Source of the DNA: Pteria penguin
Taxonomy: Eukaryota; Mollusca; Bivalvia; Pterioida; Pteriidae
Length of the DNA stretch: 64,000 bases
NCBI GenBank assembly: GCA_035048485.1
Contig: CM068590.1
Location: 14,020,776 to 14,084,775 of the forward strand
Direction: 5' to 3'
Positions 37,805-50,671 of the stretch are shown here, piece after piece (within the stretch, counting starts at the first letter, position 1; each line of letters starts with the position of its first letter). Both the position numbers and the translations under genes were made by a program. Under the pieces are notes generated by a model that saw nothing but the letters and a program-made list of their open reading frames with translations, was not told where the DNA came from and did not search any database.

Positions 37805-40800
37805 TTAGGATAGAGTTTGTAAAATAATGTTCTTCAAGTTAGATTTATCTTCTTCCTCTACAGCTGCCCTTAAATCATCATTATCAATTTTCTTTCTTTT
37901 CTGTACTTCTCTGGAAAAGAAACTAGCTATTTGTTGAGCAGTAAGGTATTCATCTCTGCGAAACAAATATTCTCCTGTAACACTTTTTTCTGTTCTCATT
38001 TCATCAGCAACCATAAAAGGATCTTCTTTTTTTCCAGTCCGATTTCCTTTGTCAAATTTTTGAATAAGGTACTCTTTTTGCTTTGTATTAAATTGTGTCT
38101 GACCTTTGCGTACTTTCAGAGCCCATCCTTGCTTAAGCAGTGATACTTCAGAACTAGAATCTCTGCTCTGAAGAGTGACTGATAATGGATTTCCGTTATT
38201 TTCTATCAATTTTTCAGCATAGATGGATTTTGCTCGATCAATTAGATTTTGTTTTTCTTTTCTGAAGTCACATAATCCAAGCATAATGTGTTGGTCCAAT
38301 GCTGAATTTGTACCAAATGTCCTTACACAGCCTTCATTTGGACAACAAAATAACTCTTTAGCTGTCTTCTGGGCAACATTTGTAGGCGGAATAACATTGG
38401 GGTAATTTTTCCAGTCAATGATTGTTTTCAGCTCTGGTATTTGAATATCTCCTTGTCTGATCTTCTTCCAAGGCACAAGTTTTCCTGAAAAATTATATCA
38501 TTCACAAATATCAATACAAGGAATAGTTCTCTTGAACAAACATGCATGTGATGTTAATATATATTTGAAATATGACAATGACATAAAGCAGGTGTGGCAA
38601 GCCAAACAGTAAACAGACATCTGGTCTCACCTCTAAAATAATTAGTGACATTGTGATACTTTGTAAGCATCATTTTTATTCAATTAATATATTTGGGGTT
38701 TTTAAAATATTTATTCAGAATTTGTTCCAACTTATTCTTTTGCAATAGACCATATTCCGGTTTTGATCTCTTTTTGTCCAAGCTAATACGCTTTGGCATT
38801 GTTTTTCATAGTGACGTCATAAAGCATGACATACGTGCATTATAACATCACTATGAAAAACAATGCCAAAACGCATTATCTCGGATAAAAGGCCAGTCAA
38901 TATCAATTTCACTCCTGACAAGGCAAATGGATGCTTACCTTTTCCGATACCAAATGCTTTCCAAACAGTAATGCCTTCATTGCTAAATTGAAAATTGTGC
39001 AATGATGATATTGAAGGAATGGCTCTCAAACCAGCATCACCCTTTTCCAGGTCAATCACAGCATCAACAACTTTGACTTTGTATCTGGTCTCACCAACTT
39101 GCCGATAATCAGAAGCCTAAAATCAAACAGAATATGATAATAACAACAAGTCATTCCTATATTGCAATTAAATGAAATTTTATAAGTCATATAGTCCTAT
39201 AAAAATCTTTATACTATGTCCATTATCATATTTAACTTTAATTTTAAAAATATTGAAAATAAATATTATTTGAATATAAAAATATATTTGAATATATTAC
39301 AGACATACATATTATTAATGGTAAATTCTTGTCAATAGAAAATAATTACCTGTTTCATTTGTTTTGCATTCAAAACATCATTCCCTTCATTTATGAATCT
39401 TTTGATAATGGCCTTCATATGAGATGACTTCCTATCACATGGGCCTTTACCATCTTGTGGCTCACAAAAATCATAGGTGCCTAACTTCTCATCTAGGTGT
39501 TGGTGGAGCACTATAAGTGTATTGGTTGACTTATAGCAACCAGCATTATCTGACCAGAAGTGAAACTTGTTGGGTTGATAGTTAGCAAGTATGTCTGAGG
39601 CAACGTCAACCAAAACAGCTGATGTAGTAGATGAGTCTTGTGAGGCAGGTCCATCAAAAATGTGAACATATGTTGAACTTTTTAACTCCTCTCCTTCTTT
39701 TGTATATACCACAGATATGTGCCAATTCAAACCACGTTTGCCAAACCAGTCTGTCTGCCCTTCACGGTAACGCCTTGGTAGGAATTTCATGGCCCAATCT
39801 GCAATAACAAGGCATTCATCCTCCTCCATATTACTTAGCAAACTGGTTTTTGCTCGATTCTGGTTTCTGGCTCTCAGAAGATGCCGTTTCCATTCTAAAA
39901 TATCTGATGCAGCCTTTTCTACCTAAAACACAGAGAGAGAAATTTTGACGGAGGACAGAATCAAAATTCAATCACAAAATAATTTAACTATGGCAGATTT
40001 ATGGCCCCTGAAAATATTATTTGAAGCTGCAATGTACTAGAGTTAAACCTTTTTATTGATATCGTTTATTTGTACATAATGCATCATTCCAGACTCAAGT
40101 CAGTGATTCTTTTTTAAAGAGAGCTTTACAAAAACAAGTGTTTGATCGTGAGTGATACAAGTCCCCTACCGGCAGCAAGTTTGACCTTGACCTTTGACCT
40201 ATGACACAAGGCCATGACACACTCTTAGGTCCCAAGGAACATTTCTGTGAAATATTATTGATATCCATCCACATCCAACAAGGTTTTGACCATGGTGTCT
40301 ATTGTGACCTTGACCTTTGATCTATGACCTTAGTTCAAGGTCATGACACCCTGAGGTCCCAAGGAACATTTCTGTGAAATATTATTGAAATCCATCCACA
40401 AGGGGAGGAGTTATGCACCGGACAAGGAAAGTGTGACAGACGGACGGACAAACAGACAGGGTGGAAACTATAAGTCCCCATCGGCTTTGCCGGTAGGGAA
40501 CTAATTTAGTAATTACCTGAAACAGTACAGCTTCCCTATTATCAAAGCATGCTTCTTCCGCCAAATCTTGTATTTCTTTTAGGGTCAAATCCAAATTGGA
40601 ACAGCTATTGCAATTGTTCTGTATGTAAATGAGTAAAACAACTTTTCTTGTAACAAGAATCATTGTCACTCAAAGCAAATCCGAGGCAGTGGTCAGGAAT
40701 AGAATTTTCTTCTGTCAAGTGAACCTTTAAGTTAAACCAGAGAAATCAAATCAGTTTCAGTTTGTCACTTTGGAACCATTGATAGCGTGACTAGATGACC

Positions 40801-43800
40801 AGAAAAAGTGTGACATTTGCAATACATAAGCGGGTGTGAATAAATTGCAGTGTGTGACTACATTACAGTAATCTAATCAATTGATGGACAGACACTAGAC
40901 AGTGATCTTACAATGACCATATATGTAGTTTCTAACAATACCATGGAGATGTTTATATGATTTGTGATATCAATATAAACTTAAGTTACTTTCAGAAGTT
41001 TCTACTGCCTCTCATCTTTTGGTTTTTACATTTGTCATTTGGTTTTAAGCAAAAAGATAATTAATTTTGTTCTTTATACTTATTACTATGCTACTGTAAT
41101 TACATATAGATGTATATATATATATATATATATCACTATATTACAATTTTACCTTGAAATCTGTTTTCAAATATCTTTTGGCTTCTTGTAGGTTGGTTTT
41201 AATCTCCTTTGATTTTTCATTGGTAATTTCAAGTTTATTTGTGATGGCTTCAAGGTCACCAAATGCTCGACCCCCTTCTGCGATAAAATAATCCACACCC
41301 TCAACAGATTTTCTAACAGAGGCAGCACACTCGTCGAGTATTTTGTACATAGTGCTTGTACCTAAAATTAACAAATTTGTATAAATTGATCCAGTGCATC
41401 AATATTTTTATGCCAAGATATATACTTGTAAAATAAAACATTGATAGATTGCAATAAATTATATTTCTCTTGCCAATTACAGGTAAGAACAAGATGTGTT
41501 TGTGAAACATGAATGCCCCGGTGGCATCTTTGATAGTAAATGACCTGAAAAAGTAGGACAAAGGTCAAGGTCAAAAGGTCCAAAATGTGGTACCAAAAGT
41601 TGCGTCTCCTCTAGATACATACACATGCAAAATATGAAGTCTCTACCTCTTACGGTTCAAAAGTTATGGCGAAGCTTAAAGTTGACAACAGACAGTCAAA
41701 CAGGACAAAAACAATATGCCCCTATAATAACAATATCATTCGATCCGGGGGCATAGATAAAAATTCAAGAAAACTTACACAGATGGACAATTATTAAACT
41801 TTTAGCCCCCGGCCCTCCCTTATACATGTACCCTAGATTTACCCAAATAAATTATATAATTATAAGTTTTTACTGTAAAACCTGAGATATTTAAAGATTT
41901 TTTTCGATGCAAATTGTCCAAATATCTTACCAAGAGTTTCAATATTTTCCTCCTGACAGTACTGTTTGTATTGTCGAATGATGCTTGACGGTGCCATGGA
42001 GCGTATAACATTAGGTGTTTTGATCACTTCTCCACTTGAGAGTTTCAAAGTTTTCTCACCAAAAGGTAAGTCCTTGATAATATGACTTGAAGTTATGAAA
42101 TCAATAAAGCTTTCCAAAGTCCCCTCATCAATTTTCTTTCTCTTGGTATCGCTTATGACTAAGGGCATTCCACATCCTTCATCCCTTTCGTGCTGTTTAG
42201 ACATATAATACCTATATCTAGTTATGCCTGGAATCATTGCTGAAACCTCATCAAAACTATTGTCTTTAGATATGATAGACAGTAATTGTTTCTTTAGTGC
42301 CCATGTCTCTGCCTTGTTATAGGACTCTGTTAGAGCAGATTGCAATGGGTCGGGCATCTTAGTCTCCGAAACAGGTGGGAACAGGGCACCTGCAAGGATA
42401 TCACCTTCTCCAGGACATATGGTCTCTAAAACTGTATCTATACACTGCCTTGCCTTCTGGAGGTATCTTTGTTTGGATCTTTCACTGCAATTGCTGAATG
42501 GCACTTGGAAATTTTTTACCGGGCTGCTGCTAGTTACCAGCAAAAAATCATTCAATTTTTCAAGTTTTTCAATTTCCATCACTGAGGCATCTGTTGTCTG
42601 GCTGCTCATGATAACTGTGCTTTGCGAATCATCGTCTTGTTCCTACAAAACAATATATAATATGGAAAAAATGAAGGTTAACCCTTTATCCTATTCATAA
42701 CAAACTTCACTATATAGTATATGAAAATGCTTGCAAAAAATAACAATTATAAAAACATTTATATACAAATATTTTTATTGGATGTCTATGATATGATTAT
42801 TATGATTATCTTCTTAATTCTAGGTCAATTGTAAAAAGATTATGAATTATTTATGGGGATAAAAAAAAACTCTTATCACTTATTCACAAGAATTGACCTA
42901 CATGAATGTTAGTCAGTTTGAATATCGGTAGTTCATCAAAGTTCTTTGATAATTTTCTTGCGTGTTATTTTTACTTGATCATAGAAACTTACATTTGTAC
43001 TACATGCCATAAAGTCAAACTTCCTTTTACGAGTCTGTTTGCCACATGTTACATTTGTATCTGTGTGAAACTAAAAGAGAAATATATTAGAAAATATATG
43101 ATAAAATATGACAAATTATATCACGATAGAACTCTTTTAGCTGATTCAGAGAATCATTGGAACATGCTCACTGCTAAGCAATTATTTATAATTTACTAAA
43201 TCTAACTCAAAGTGCATTCATTTTAAAAAACACTTTGTATTAAATGAATCTAATGTTGTCAGTTTATCATAAGATCTACCGAGTTAAAAAAAAGTCCACA
43301 GACAGATGACACCTGCAATATTGGAAGGACCACATCCATATTCAACTTGACTTACATCGAACCATATACATATAAATACCAAATATCATTTGAATCTATC
43401 AATTCTTCTCTGGAGTGAAAACCTCAATTTTCATGATTTCTCAAAGTTCAAGGGCAGATAACTCCTGTAATATTGAACGGACCACACCCATTTGATCTGC
43501 ACCTTACACTGATACATCTTTATACAAAACATCATTTGAATCCATCAAACCTTCATTGAGTATTGATGGAAGCACAGAAATGGATAATACTTGATTATAC
43601 CTTATGCCTCAACATTTTCAAAGTGCAGCAATGCAGGACGTAACAAGAGCAACGCCTAGCGTGGCATAATACGCCTGTCACTTAATTTAGACAGGACCAA
43701 TTCAAGTTGGGCATGAGTAAATATATATAAATTTACAAATAATAGGTTAAGTTCAAAGATTTTATTTACCAACAAGTTCTCTGCTTCATCTGATGGCATG

Positions 43801-43963
43801 TCATCTCTAGTTGTGCATAAAGGGTCAACAGCAAACTCCTGAATTGAAAAGAAATTTAACTAAAGCTTTCTGTGAATGAGACTAATATCCCTGTGACAAC
43901 AAAGTCCAAAATGTGAAAAAAAAAACAATAAAATTTTAAAATTGTCTAATAGCAAGAGATATA

Positions 43964-43995
<32 letters not shown>

Positions 43996-45863
43996 CAAAA
44001 CTTTAACTTGGCTTATATCTCCGGAACCATTAGAGATAGAGTTTAGATATTTTACATAAATTTAGTTAGCCCATGACAAGACCTCTCATTTGGGACCATG
44101 ACAGATGACTATTCACCTAGTAACCTTGACCTTGGAGTTTCACCTCCTACTCTGGCAATGCCCCACACAGGCGAGCTATCTTGTCTTCTGACAACTCTTG
44201 TTGTATTCTTAAATTTTTAATAAATTATATGATTTATCAATATTCGAATTTCAAGTTAAGCCTCTACATGCTTTAGAATTTGTAGGGACATCAGTTTGAC
44301 TTCGAGATCCCAGGTTATCGAGATATCAGTGTTTGAGATATCGAAGTTTTACTGTATCTACATTTACCATTTGGCAATTCTCCAGGGAACATGTATCTTG
44401 ATCTGTATTTGGATTGCTCTGTTTGGTAGAAAGTAATAAATTCTTTCTGCAATTGGTACATATTGCTGAAAGATAGCAAAAAAAAAAAAAATTAATGACG
44501 AGTAAACTTGGGGAATGAAAACATAAACAGAGAATTAAAAAATTGTGTGTAATCTTTGAAGAATGAGCAAGCTTAACTGCCGAAAAATTCAATTACAGAG
44601 AGATGATTGATCAATGATATATTTTAGAGATATACTGAGGTATCCTCACTCTATTAAGCAAGCATTGATTACCCTAGTCCTTTGTATAGCAGACAAAATT
44701 GTATCAGACAGACCCTCAATTTAGAATATCATTTGCAAAATTTATATACAACTGTGTAATGACTAATGTCCTTCATTGATACGTTGATTGATTTTTATTA
44801 ATGTGATCTAAAATCAAACAGGTCCAGCACTTAATTCTCCTTGAGGCAGTGGCTGCCAATACAAACATATGTAACAGTAGAGTTGGATATATTAATCATA
44901 CAAATTAATATAATTTCCGGTGAACGGTAATACTATGAATGCACATTAGCTTGATTATTTTATAGTTTAATAAAAGTTATTAAATTGAAAGTGATAGTCA
45001 GTGTTTTTGTTTATTACTCTCATTGTATTGAAAACCCGACATGATCATCCAATACGCCTGATATCTGTAACAACAAATAGAGGAATATATGCTATTTCAG
45101 GGAACTCATTGAGCCCCCCCCCCCTTTCCAGAATCCTGGATCCAGCACTATTAATGGTAGATTCGGTAATATATATAAAACTACTGTACTGTGTTTGTTA
45201 AAAAATTTGGGATTTGTTTTAATTACCGGTCCAGACCATCCGAAAGCAAATTCGTACATATTCATATGATTAGATCCACAAACTTTCTTTAATGGAGTGG
45301 CCGTTTTCCATAAAGGCTTTCTATAGATTCGTAATGCAATGCAAATGCTTTATAAATTTATTTATTACAAAACCAATTTCAAAAATTTAAACATTAATTT
45401 AGACAATGTTTTTTTTTTCTTCAATTCTTGATATACTTGAGAAAGATTCTATACACGAGACAGGCATACTATTGTTGTAAAGTACTGGTTCTAATTAAAA
45501 AAACAACATACCTGTTCCGACTGGTAAAACAATACCAGTGTTGGCATTGACCTTCTTCATCATATCAATGGTTATTTTTCTTTCTCCATGAACATTGTTC
45601 CTCTTGTGGGTGGATAAATGGTATGGTACAACGCATAAAGTGGATTTTATTTTGAGACGATGGTCAGAATCTATCTGGTTTTTGTGAGCACTGCACAAGC
45701 TGAAATTTTCTGTTAAATTCCCTTTTATCAAACCAATATTTGAGAGGCAAATATGTTGTTCAGTATCGGAAAGGGATAAAATAGGGAAAAGATCAGTCTT
45801 GATACATCCAATGTGAGGAAAAAACGGCTTAAAACTACAACACTCCATGCTAAACAATTTCAA
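37805..45863 (-). CDS. Large DDE-type transposase of element B (10 exons)
   Basis: Exons on the - strand, all with GT/AG borders and matching phases: 45512-45863, 44368-44465, 43770-43838, 42993-43070, 41931-42642, 41153-41361, 40517-40724, 39350-39922, 38939-39116, 37805-38484. After allowing for one extra base near 40619 the coding length is 3,156 bases, about 1,051 residues. The N-terminus has Cys/His pairs (ECCSF...CSAHK) and ICTNCRKN. A conserved block 'FITSSHIIKDLPFGEKTLKL' is in exon 5. Exon 7 has an H..H..C..C cluster. Exon 8 has likely catalytic acids: D617 (ADWAMKFLP), D700 (WSDNAGCY), E754 (NEGNDV). Exon 10 has a C2HC-like finger (CCPNEGC...H...C). I recognise this as a family repeated in cnidarian and mollusc genomes; its formal superfamily name I cannot confirm. 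The start could be 45863 or the Met five codons later. Confidence 0.82.
38788..38876. repeat. Hairpin in an intron of the element B gene
   Basis: Arms 'cgctttggcattgttttt'+'catagtga' and, inverted, 'tcactatg'+'aaaaacaatgccaaaacg' enclose about 30 bases between exons 9 and 10. This is a small foldback element or MITE, present once here. Confidence 0.65.
40160..40502. mobile_element. MITE with AGTYCCCTACCGGCA ends
   Basis: The 15-bp ends at 40160-40174 and 40488-40502 are inverted with one mismatch. The interior has two 'gaccttgacctttgatctat' blocks, 'ggaacatttctgtgaaatat' twice and a 'cagacggacggacaaacag' stretch. It lies in the intron between exons 7 and 8, ending only 14 bases from the exon 7 donor. 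A related right-end fragment is seen near 60110-60195. Confidence 0.7.
41515..41755 (-). repeat. Dispersed repeat fragment in element B intron
   Basis: Read on the - strand it starts 'ctatgcccccggatcgaatg' and ends near 'gccaccggggcattcatg', with 'aaagttatggcgaagctta' and 'aggtcaaggtcaaaaggtcc' oriented on the + strand. It is one of the many 'ggggcat' repeat copies of this window. Confidence 0.5.
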
Positions 45864-46646
45864 TGTTATTTTCCCTCCATTCCTCTGACTTAGGCTAGTC
45901 GTTGTCCGTATTTTCTACCTATATGTAGCTGCACCTTGCTACGCAAATTTGATGGACTAGGTAAGATGTTGTTTAAAGAGTAATTTAGAGAAAATACATT
46001 TGTAAAAGACTTGTTGTCAGGTTGTTGTTGTCGTCTGTATTCTGTTTGTGTTTTCTATGACAGAAGAGTTCCATATTCTGTTTGTGGTTTCTATGAGAGA
46101 AGAGTTCGAAATGGGAGACAATCCTATGAAAAATCTTGTGTAATTTGGAGACTTTTTAAGGAAAATCTAAACAAAACCAAAGCTTACCCCACTAATTTTT
46201 TTTCATTAACATTTTTGTATCATATAAATGTATTAATGGCTAAAATATTGTCATACGTAGAGGTGGACTTTTCTATTTATTCAGCGATAAAATTTTATGA
46301 TTTTTCAACATTAAAATGTTTATTATAGGGAGAACTTAGTCCAGAAATCCATATTACGAAAAAGGACATTTAGAACTAAAATATTTTGATATTTTTTTGA
46401 GAAAAAAGTGATGACTGGCAAAAATATAGTCTTAGCACTTGGTATTTGTAAATATAAGCAATTTTGCTGATTTCACCAAAATACCGAAATAAGTCACGGG
46501 TATCCATGGCAACAAATGATATGAAAGAAATTTAAATGCTTTTTTTTTTTATTAATTATTGACACAATAAAGACAATAAATCACTTTATAGTATTTTTTT
46601 TTACCATGAGTGGCCAAGGAATTTTGGTCCTTACAGAGAATCGGTG
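45864..46646. other. Right end of element B upstream of its gene
   Basis: This is the promoter side of the element B gene. A short tandem duplication of about 36 bp ('tattctgtttgtg.tttctatgagagaagagttc') lies at 46036-46110. The rest is AT-rich with long T tracts. No extra gene is called; the 105-codon frame on the + strand looks random. Confidence 0.45.
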
Positions 46647-46650
46647 TTAA

Positions 46651-46779
46651 GAAACTTTCAACATTAAAAACCATATTTGGATATATGCATACTTATCAAG
46701 AAAGGAAGAACTCTATAATTTTTGGGGTCAAAAGAAATAAGGTTAAGGTTACAGCTGATGAAAATAGACTAATTATTGG
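46651..46779 (+). repeat. Middle piece of the host repeat array
   Basis: 'gaaactttcaacatt...atatttggatatatgc' through 'cagctgatgaaaatagacta'+'attattgg' matches one unit of the array at 57097-57560. It lies between the TTAA of element B and the hAT-like end at 46780, showing both inserted into the same unit series. Confidence 0.7.
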
Positions 46780-47146
46780 CAGTGGCGGATTCAGAGGGGG
46801 GCGGAGGGGACGTTCGTCCCCCCCCCTAAAAAAAAGGAGAGAGAGAGAGAGTTATTCGATAACGTCTGCTCGACTTCTCCGGAATTTTCTATTTCAAGAA
46901 TATTTCAATCTTTACATTGCTTTAGTGAAATCCGGTATACTGCTCACTCATCCTAGCGCGTGTAATATTAGTAATTTAAATTTTATCAACATTACAATGT
47001 CGCAGTCCAAACGTAGAAAAGTTCAGGGGCGACTAGACTTTTTCTTCAACCAAAAACGAAGGTAAAGTTACAATAAATTACAAAAATGGTAATATAAATT
47101 GTATCCCATTAATATGTATAATATTACTATGTATTACTATACTTGA
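46780..47146 (+). mobile_element. Left end of a hAT-like element
   Basis: Starts CAGTGGCGGATTCAGAGGGG, a hAT-type end. It is followed by G/C runs, a short leader and a first coding exon at 46997-47061. It is cut at 47147 by element C. A matching right end (inverted CAGGGGCGTATCCAGAATTT) stands at 57096. Confidence 0.6.
46997..47061 (+). pseudogene. First exon of a hAT-family transposase (fragment)
   Basis: Codes MSQSKRRKVQGRLDFFFNQ+KR, ending at an AG|GTAAAG donor. The short basic leader with 'LDFFF' is typical of ZMYM/TTF-finger hAT transposases in animals. No following exon could be identified after the element C insertion, so this is an orphan exon. The family call is inferred from the leader and the adjacent hAT-type end. 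Confidence 0.5.
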
Positions 47147-47163
47147 ATCAACACTTAACGGCG

Positions 47164-49040
47164 GCCATTTTTTTCCCTCTTGAACGTAAGTTGCCTTCGG
47201 TTAAAAATCGGTTAAAACAAAATGGCGGCAAATACAAAAACGCAAAAAAGTGAGTTTGATTTTGAGCGACGTTCACGGCAAATAGAAAGTGTTTTATCAC
47301 AAACAGTGAATGAAATTTACTTCCGATGCATTACCTTTACATGATCTCGTTCTTATGCGTGCAATATTAACACATGAATCATTGTTATTAGTACTAAAAT
47401 AAACAAGTGGCAAAAGGGGCGTGTCCAATATATCTTAACGGATACATATATTAATGTATATCAAGTGTCTTACCCGGCATTGTTGTCAATAAACTTGTTA
47501 AATGTATAGACCTTAGATAAATGACTGACCGTACAGAAAGTACAAAGTCCATGATATGCAGAGTAAAACCAGTGGGGTAGGGGGGGATTTATTTACCCTA
47601 TCCATTCCTTCGTTTATTTTGAAACTTTTTGTTACCAGTTTACTTTATAGTTGATATGATATTGTGTCCTAATCCATTCTCACAGATCAACATAGAATTA
47701 TGTGTATAATGTACATGTATATACACTCCAGTATAGAGATAGTAAAATTATTAACTCCATCAGTCTGGAAGGCAATTAACACTTTACTGAATCCACGACG
47801 TAGACTTGTGGTCGTTCAAAGCACCTGTATCCAAATTCTGCTTATATGGCTAAATTGCGAGGTCACTAAAGAGATAATCACCTTTATGTACATGCAGTTG
47901 ATCCTCACAATGACTTATAGATCTATATAGTGAAGGTACATGTAAATGTGACTTAATTGAACAAACTTGGTCTACCGCTGTGGATTCAATACACCGATTT
48001 ATCAACACTCGATGTTCAGAGATCTAGTACCTTTACATATCAAAATTTCAAGTCATTGCTAAAATGTATTGCCTTTGTATTATTGTGCCACCTGTGTTTA
48101 TTGTTGATGAAGTTTTCTCAAGATTTAATTAACTGCACTGCAAGCGTTTCTGTCACAGAATGTGTCCATAGTAGGCCCCTACCCCTTTCAAATACAAAAC
48201 CAGAGTGTTCATCGCACGGATGTCGCCTGAGGTAGCTTTGATAGTAAAATGTGACTACATGTACCAAAGTGTGATTACCGGACAGACAGACAGACAGACA
48301 GATGCTGGACAAAGTGATCCCTACAAGTCACTCTGCTAAGCGCAGCTAGGTGACATAAAAAGGTTTATTAAAATTGAACATCTAGCCAACCTTTTCTTTA
48401 TGTACACTAATGTAATGTAATACTATTATTAGCTAAACTGCCACAGAAACACTAGCTTGCATGGTTGATTTTTACCTACATTTCCTTCAGTGACAGATCC
48501 AGAAGATTGTGAATTATATATAGTCCCTTCTCCATATAACACCCATTGCTAACTTTGATATTCTTTAGTCGAAATGAAACACTAGCTGTAGTGTTCCAAG
48601 TGCATCATCTTTGGTAGCATTAAATAATATAGTAAGTTTGACACACAGACGAAATGAAAACTTTACTATGCACCACAGGTGATAAAATAACTCATACCCC
48701 ACCCCAATTGTACCAGGCAGCCGCAATGGATGCACTCACAGTATCTGTCACTGATATTAGTAATAATTATTTGTTTGTTTACCAAGCCATCTAAGGGTGC
48801 ACAATAAACAATTTCAATGCATTTTGCACAGTATTAAATTGTTTGAATTTGCTATCTATACTGGGATTTGTATATATTTGAGCTGCATGCATGCATGTTA
48901 TTGATTACTGCTTCAACTCTAGATTATACTAATTTGGTGACTATTGAATGCATTTCAGTGGTTAAGGTTGCTGTAGTGGGTAAATTATACCGATTTCTTG
49001 ACTTTTTTCGCCATGTGCTTTAAGCATGATTTGAACAAGC
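47164..49040. other. 5' region of element C
   Basis: An upstream ATG frame at 47221 (MAANTKTQK) ends at a GTGAGT donor. It could be a leader exon of the transposase, but no phase check is possible. A dispersed repeat with 'cagacagacagacagacaga' lies at 48200-48360. No other gene is supported. Confidence 0.4.
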
Positions 49041-50671
49041 ATGTCCAACCGAGTTTGTGCAATTGCTACTTGTAAAAACAACGGTTACAAATTGAAAAAA
49101 TTTGAAACATCATTTTGTGAACAACATCAATGTGAAAAGAAGAAATGTAGCTGTCCCAGACCTTTTCAGCTGTTTACATTTCCAACTGAAAAAAAGACCC
49201 TGCAGGTCGCTTAAAGTGGACAAGCTTAGTACAACGTAAAACTGGTAGCAAAAATTGGTTGCCAAAGGAAGACTCTAGACTATGTTCTGATCACTTCATT
49301 GATGGGAAACCAACACATTGCAATCCGTACCCTACTTTAAATCTGGGATATGAACCTGTGCATCATGTAAAAGCAAGGGCCCCACCAAAAGAGAGGGCAT
49401 TCATATATCAGCCAACTCCAAGTAAAAAAGTAAAGTCAAACAATAATGCTTCAGATGCTAACCAAACTGTGACTGAAGAAAGTGTTTCAAGTGGCTCAGC
49501 AGATGATTTGCCCACAATTACTGATGCACAGCATGAACAGGGTGTTAATGTTAAAATCGATGACAGAGATGTAGATCAGAGTGTTGTAGAAAATGATCAT
49601 ACTTATGACATTATAAAATGTGTGGGATGCTCAAACAAAAGGTTAACTATTCAAGCACTGCAACGAAAGGTGCAGATTCTTGAAAGTGAAAATGTGAAAC
49701 TTAAAAGAATAATAGCAGTGAAAAACAAGAAACCTTTCAACAGTGACCTTGTTTTTAAATCCGATAAAAAAACAAAGTTTTATATAGGGCTTCCTAGTGT
49801 GGCCACATTTATGGCCATATTTTCGTATATTATGACAACTTTGAAAAACATCAAATATTGGAAAGGCCCAAGTCGTGTATACGTATGCAATCCTTTAGCA
49901 CATAAAAGAGTGACCACACCGGGGTCCAAGTCAAAGTACCGCATACTGTCTAGAAAGGATGAAATGCTCATGACTTTAATGAAAATTAGACTTGGACTTT
50001 TAAATGAGGATATTGCAGATCGATTCGGTGTATCTTCCACACATGTTTCTCATGTTATCACCACCTGGGTCCGTGTGTTGCGACAAGTTGTGGGATCCTT
50101 GGTTTTCAATCCCACAAAAGAGGCAGTAAAAGCAAACCTTCCTCCCTCCTTCAAAGTCAACAAATATAACAATGTAAGACATATCATCGATTGCACAGAG
50201 GTGTTTATTGAAAAACCAAACAATTTTGAAATTCAAAGTTAAACATGGAGTGATTACAAACATCATCATACTGTAAAGGCCTTAGTGAGTATTACACCAT
50301 CTGGAATGATAAATTTCATATCTAAAGCGCGGGGAGGGCGGGCAAGCGACAAACATGTCACGTTGGAGTCTGGTTTTCTTGACATAATCGAACCATATGA
50401 TACTGTCATGGCAGATAGGGAATTTCCCATCAGGGAAGACCTTGCTTTGCGACATTGTGACTTACTCATTCCCCCCGGCAGACGTGGCGTGGCACAGATG
50501 ACATCATCAGATGTCCAGGTGACAAAACAGATTGCAAACAGACGAATTTATGTCGAACAAGCCATCCGAAGGATGAAATGGTTTCGAATTCTAAAATATG
50601 AATTACCAATTACTTTTTTATGTCATATAGATGAATTGCTGACCATTGTTGCTGGCATATGCAATATGTAA
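49041..50671 (+). pseudogene. THAP-DDE transposase of element C (ISL2EU type), broken
   Basis: The reading begins at ATG 49041 (MSNRVCAIATCKNNG), giving the first Cys pair of a THAP finger. The finger finishes after a frame change at a 7-A run (49189-49195) with 'LKWTSLVQRK' and 'LCSDHF'. Residues after the finger include a coiled-coil-like LQRKVQILESENVKLKR. Next comes a helix-turn-helix region 'NEDIADRFGVSSTHVSHVI' and a DDE_Tnp_4-type core: D in 'IIDCTEVFIE', D in 'VMADREFPI', E in 'YVEQAIRRMKWFRIL'. A TAA at 50240-50242 falls between the first and second catalytic acids, within 'EIQS-stop-TWSDYKHH'. The end at 'VAGICNM' is slightly short of relatives. All three catalytic acids remain, but the gene cannot make a full protein as read. 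Confidence 0.85.

Larger units (their letters stand above)
36067..46646. mobile_element. Element B: TTAA-target DNA transposon with a 10-exon transposase gene
   Basis: The 25-bp ends at 36067-36091 and 46622-46646 are inverted copies with one mismatch (CACCAATTCTCTG versus CACCGATTCTCTG, then TAAGGACCAAAA). TTAA flanks both (36063-36066 and 46647-46650). Just inside, 'ggttaccatggcaacc' (36207) mirrors 'ggtatccatggcaac' (46499). Joining the flanks through a single TTAA rebuilds a unit of the surrounding repeat array. TTAA target sites are known for piggyBac and Kolobok. The encoded protein is not piggyBac-like, so a Kolobok relative or an unnamed superfamily is most likely. It is 10.6 kb long, with a single gene on the - strand. 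Confidence 0.85.

Noticed and set aside
40619..40640. Alternative acceptor 'catttacatacag' inside exon 7 of the element B gene
   Set aside because: Starting the exon there would drop the conserved VHLTEENSIPDHC segment that is in phase with exon 6; a one-base indel explains the frame better.
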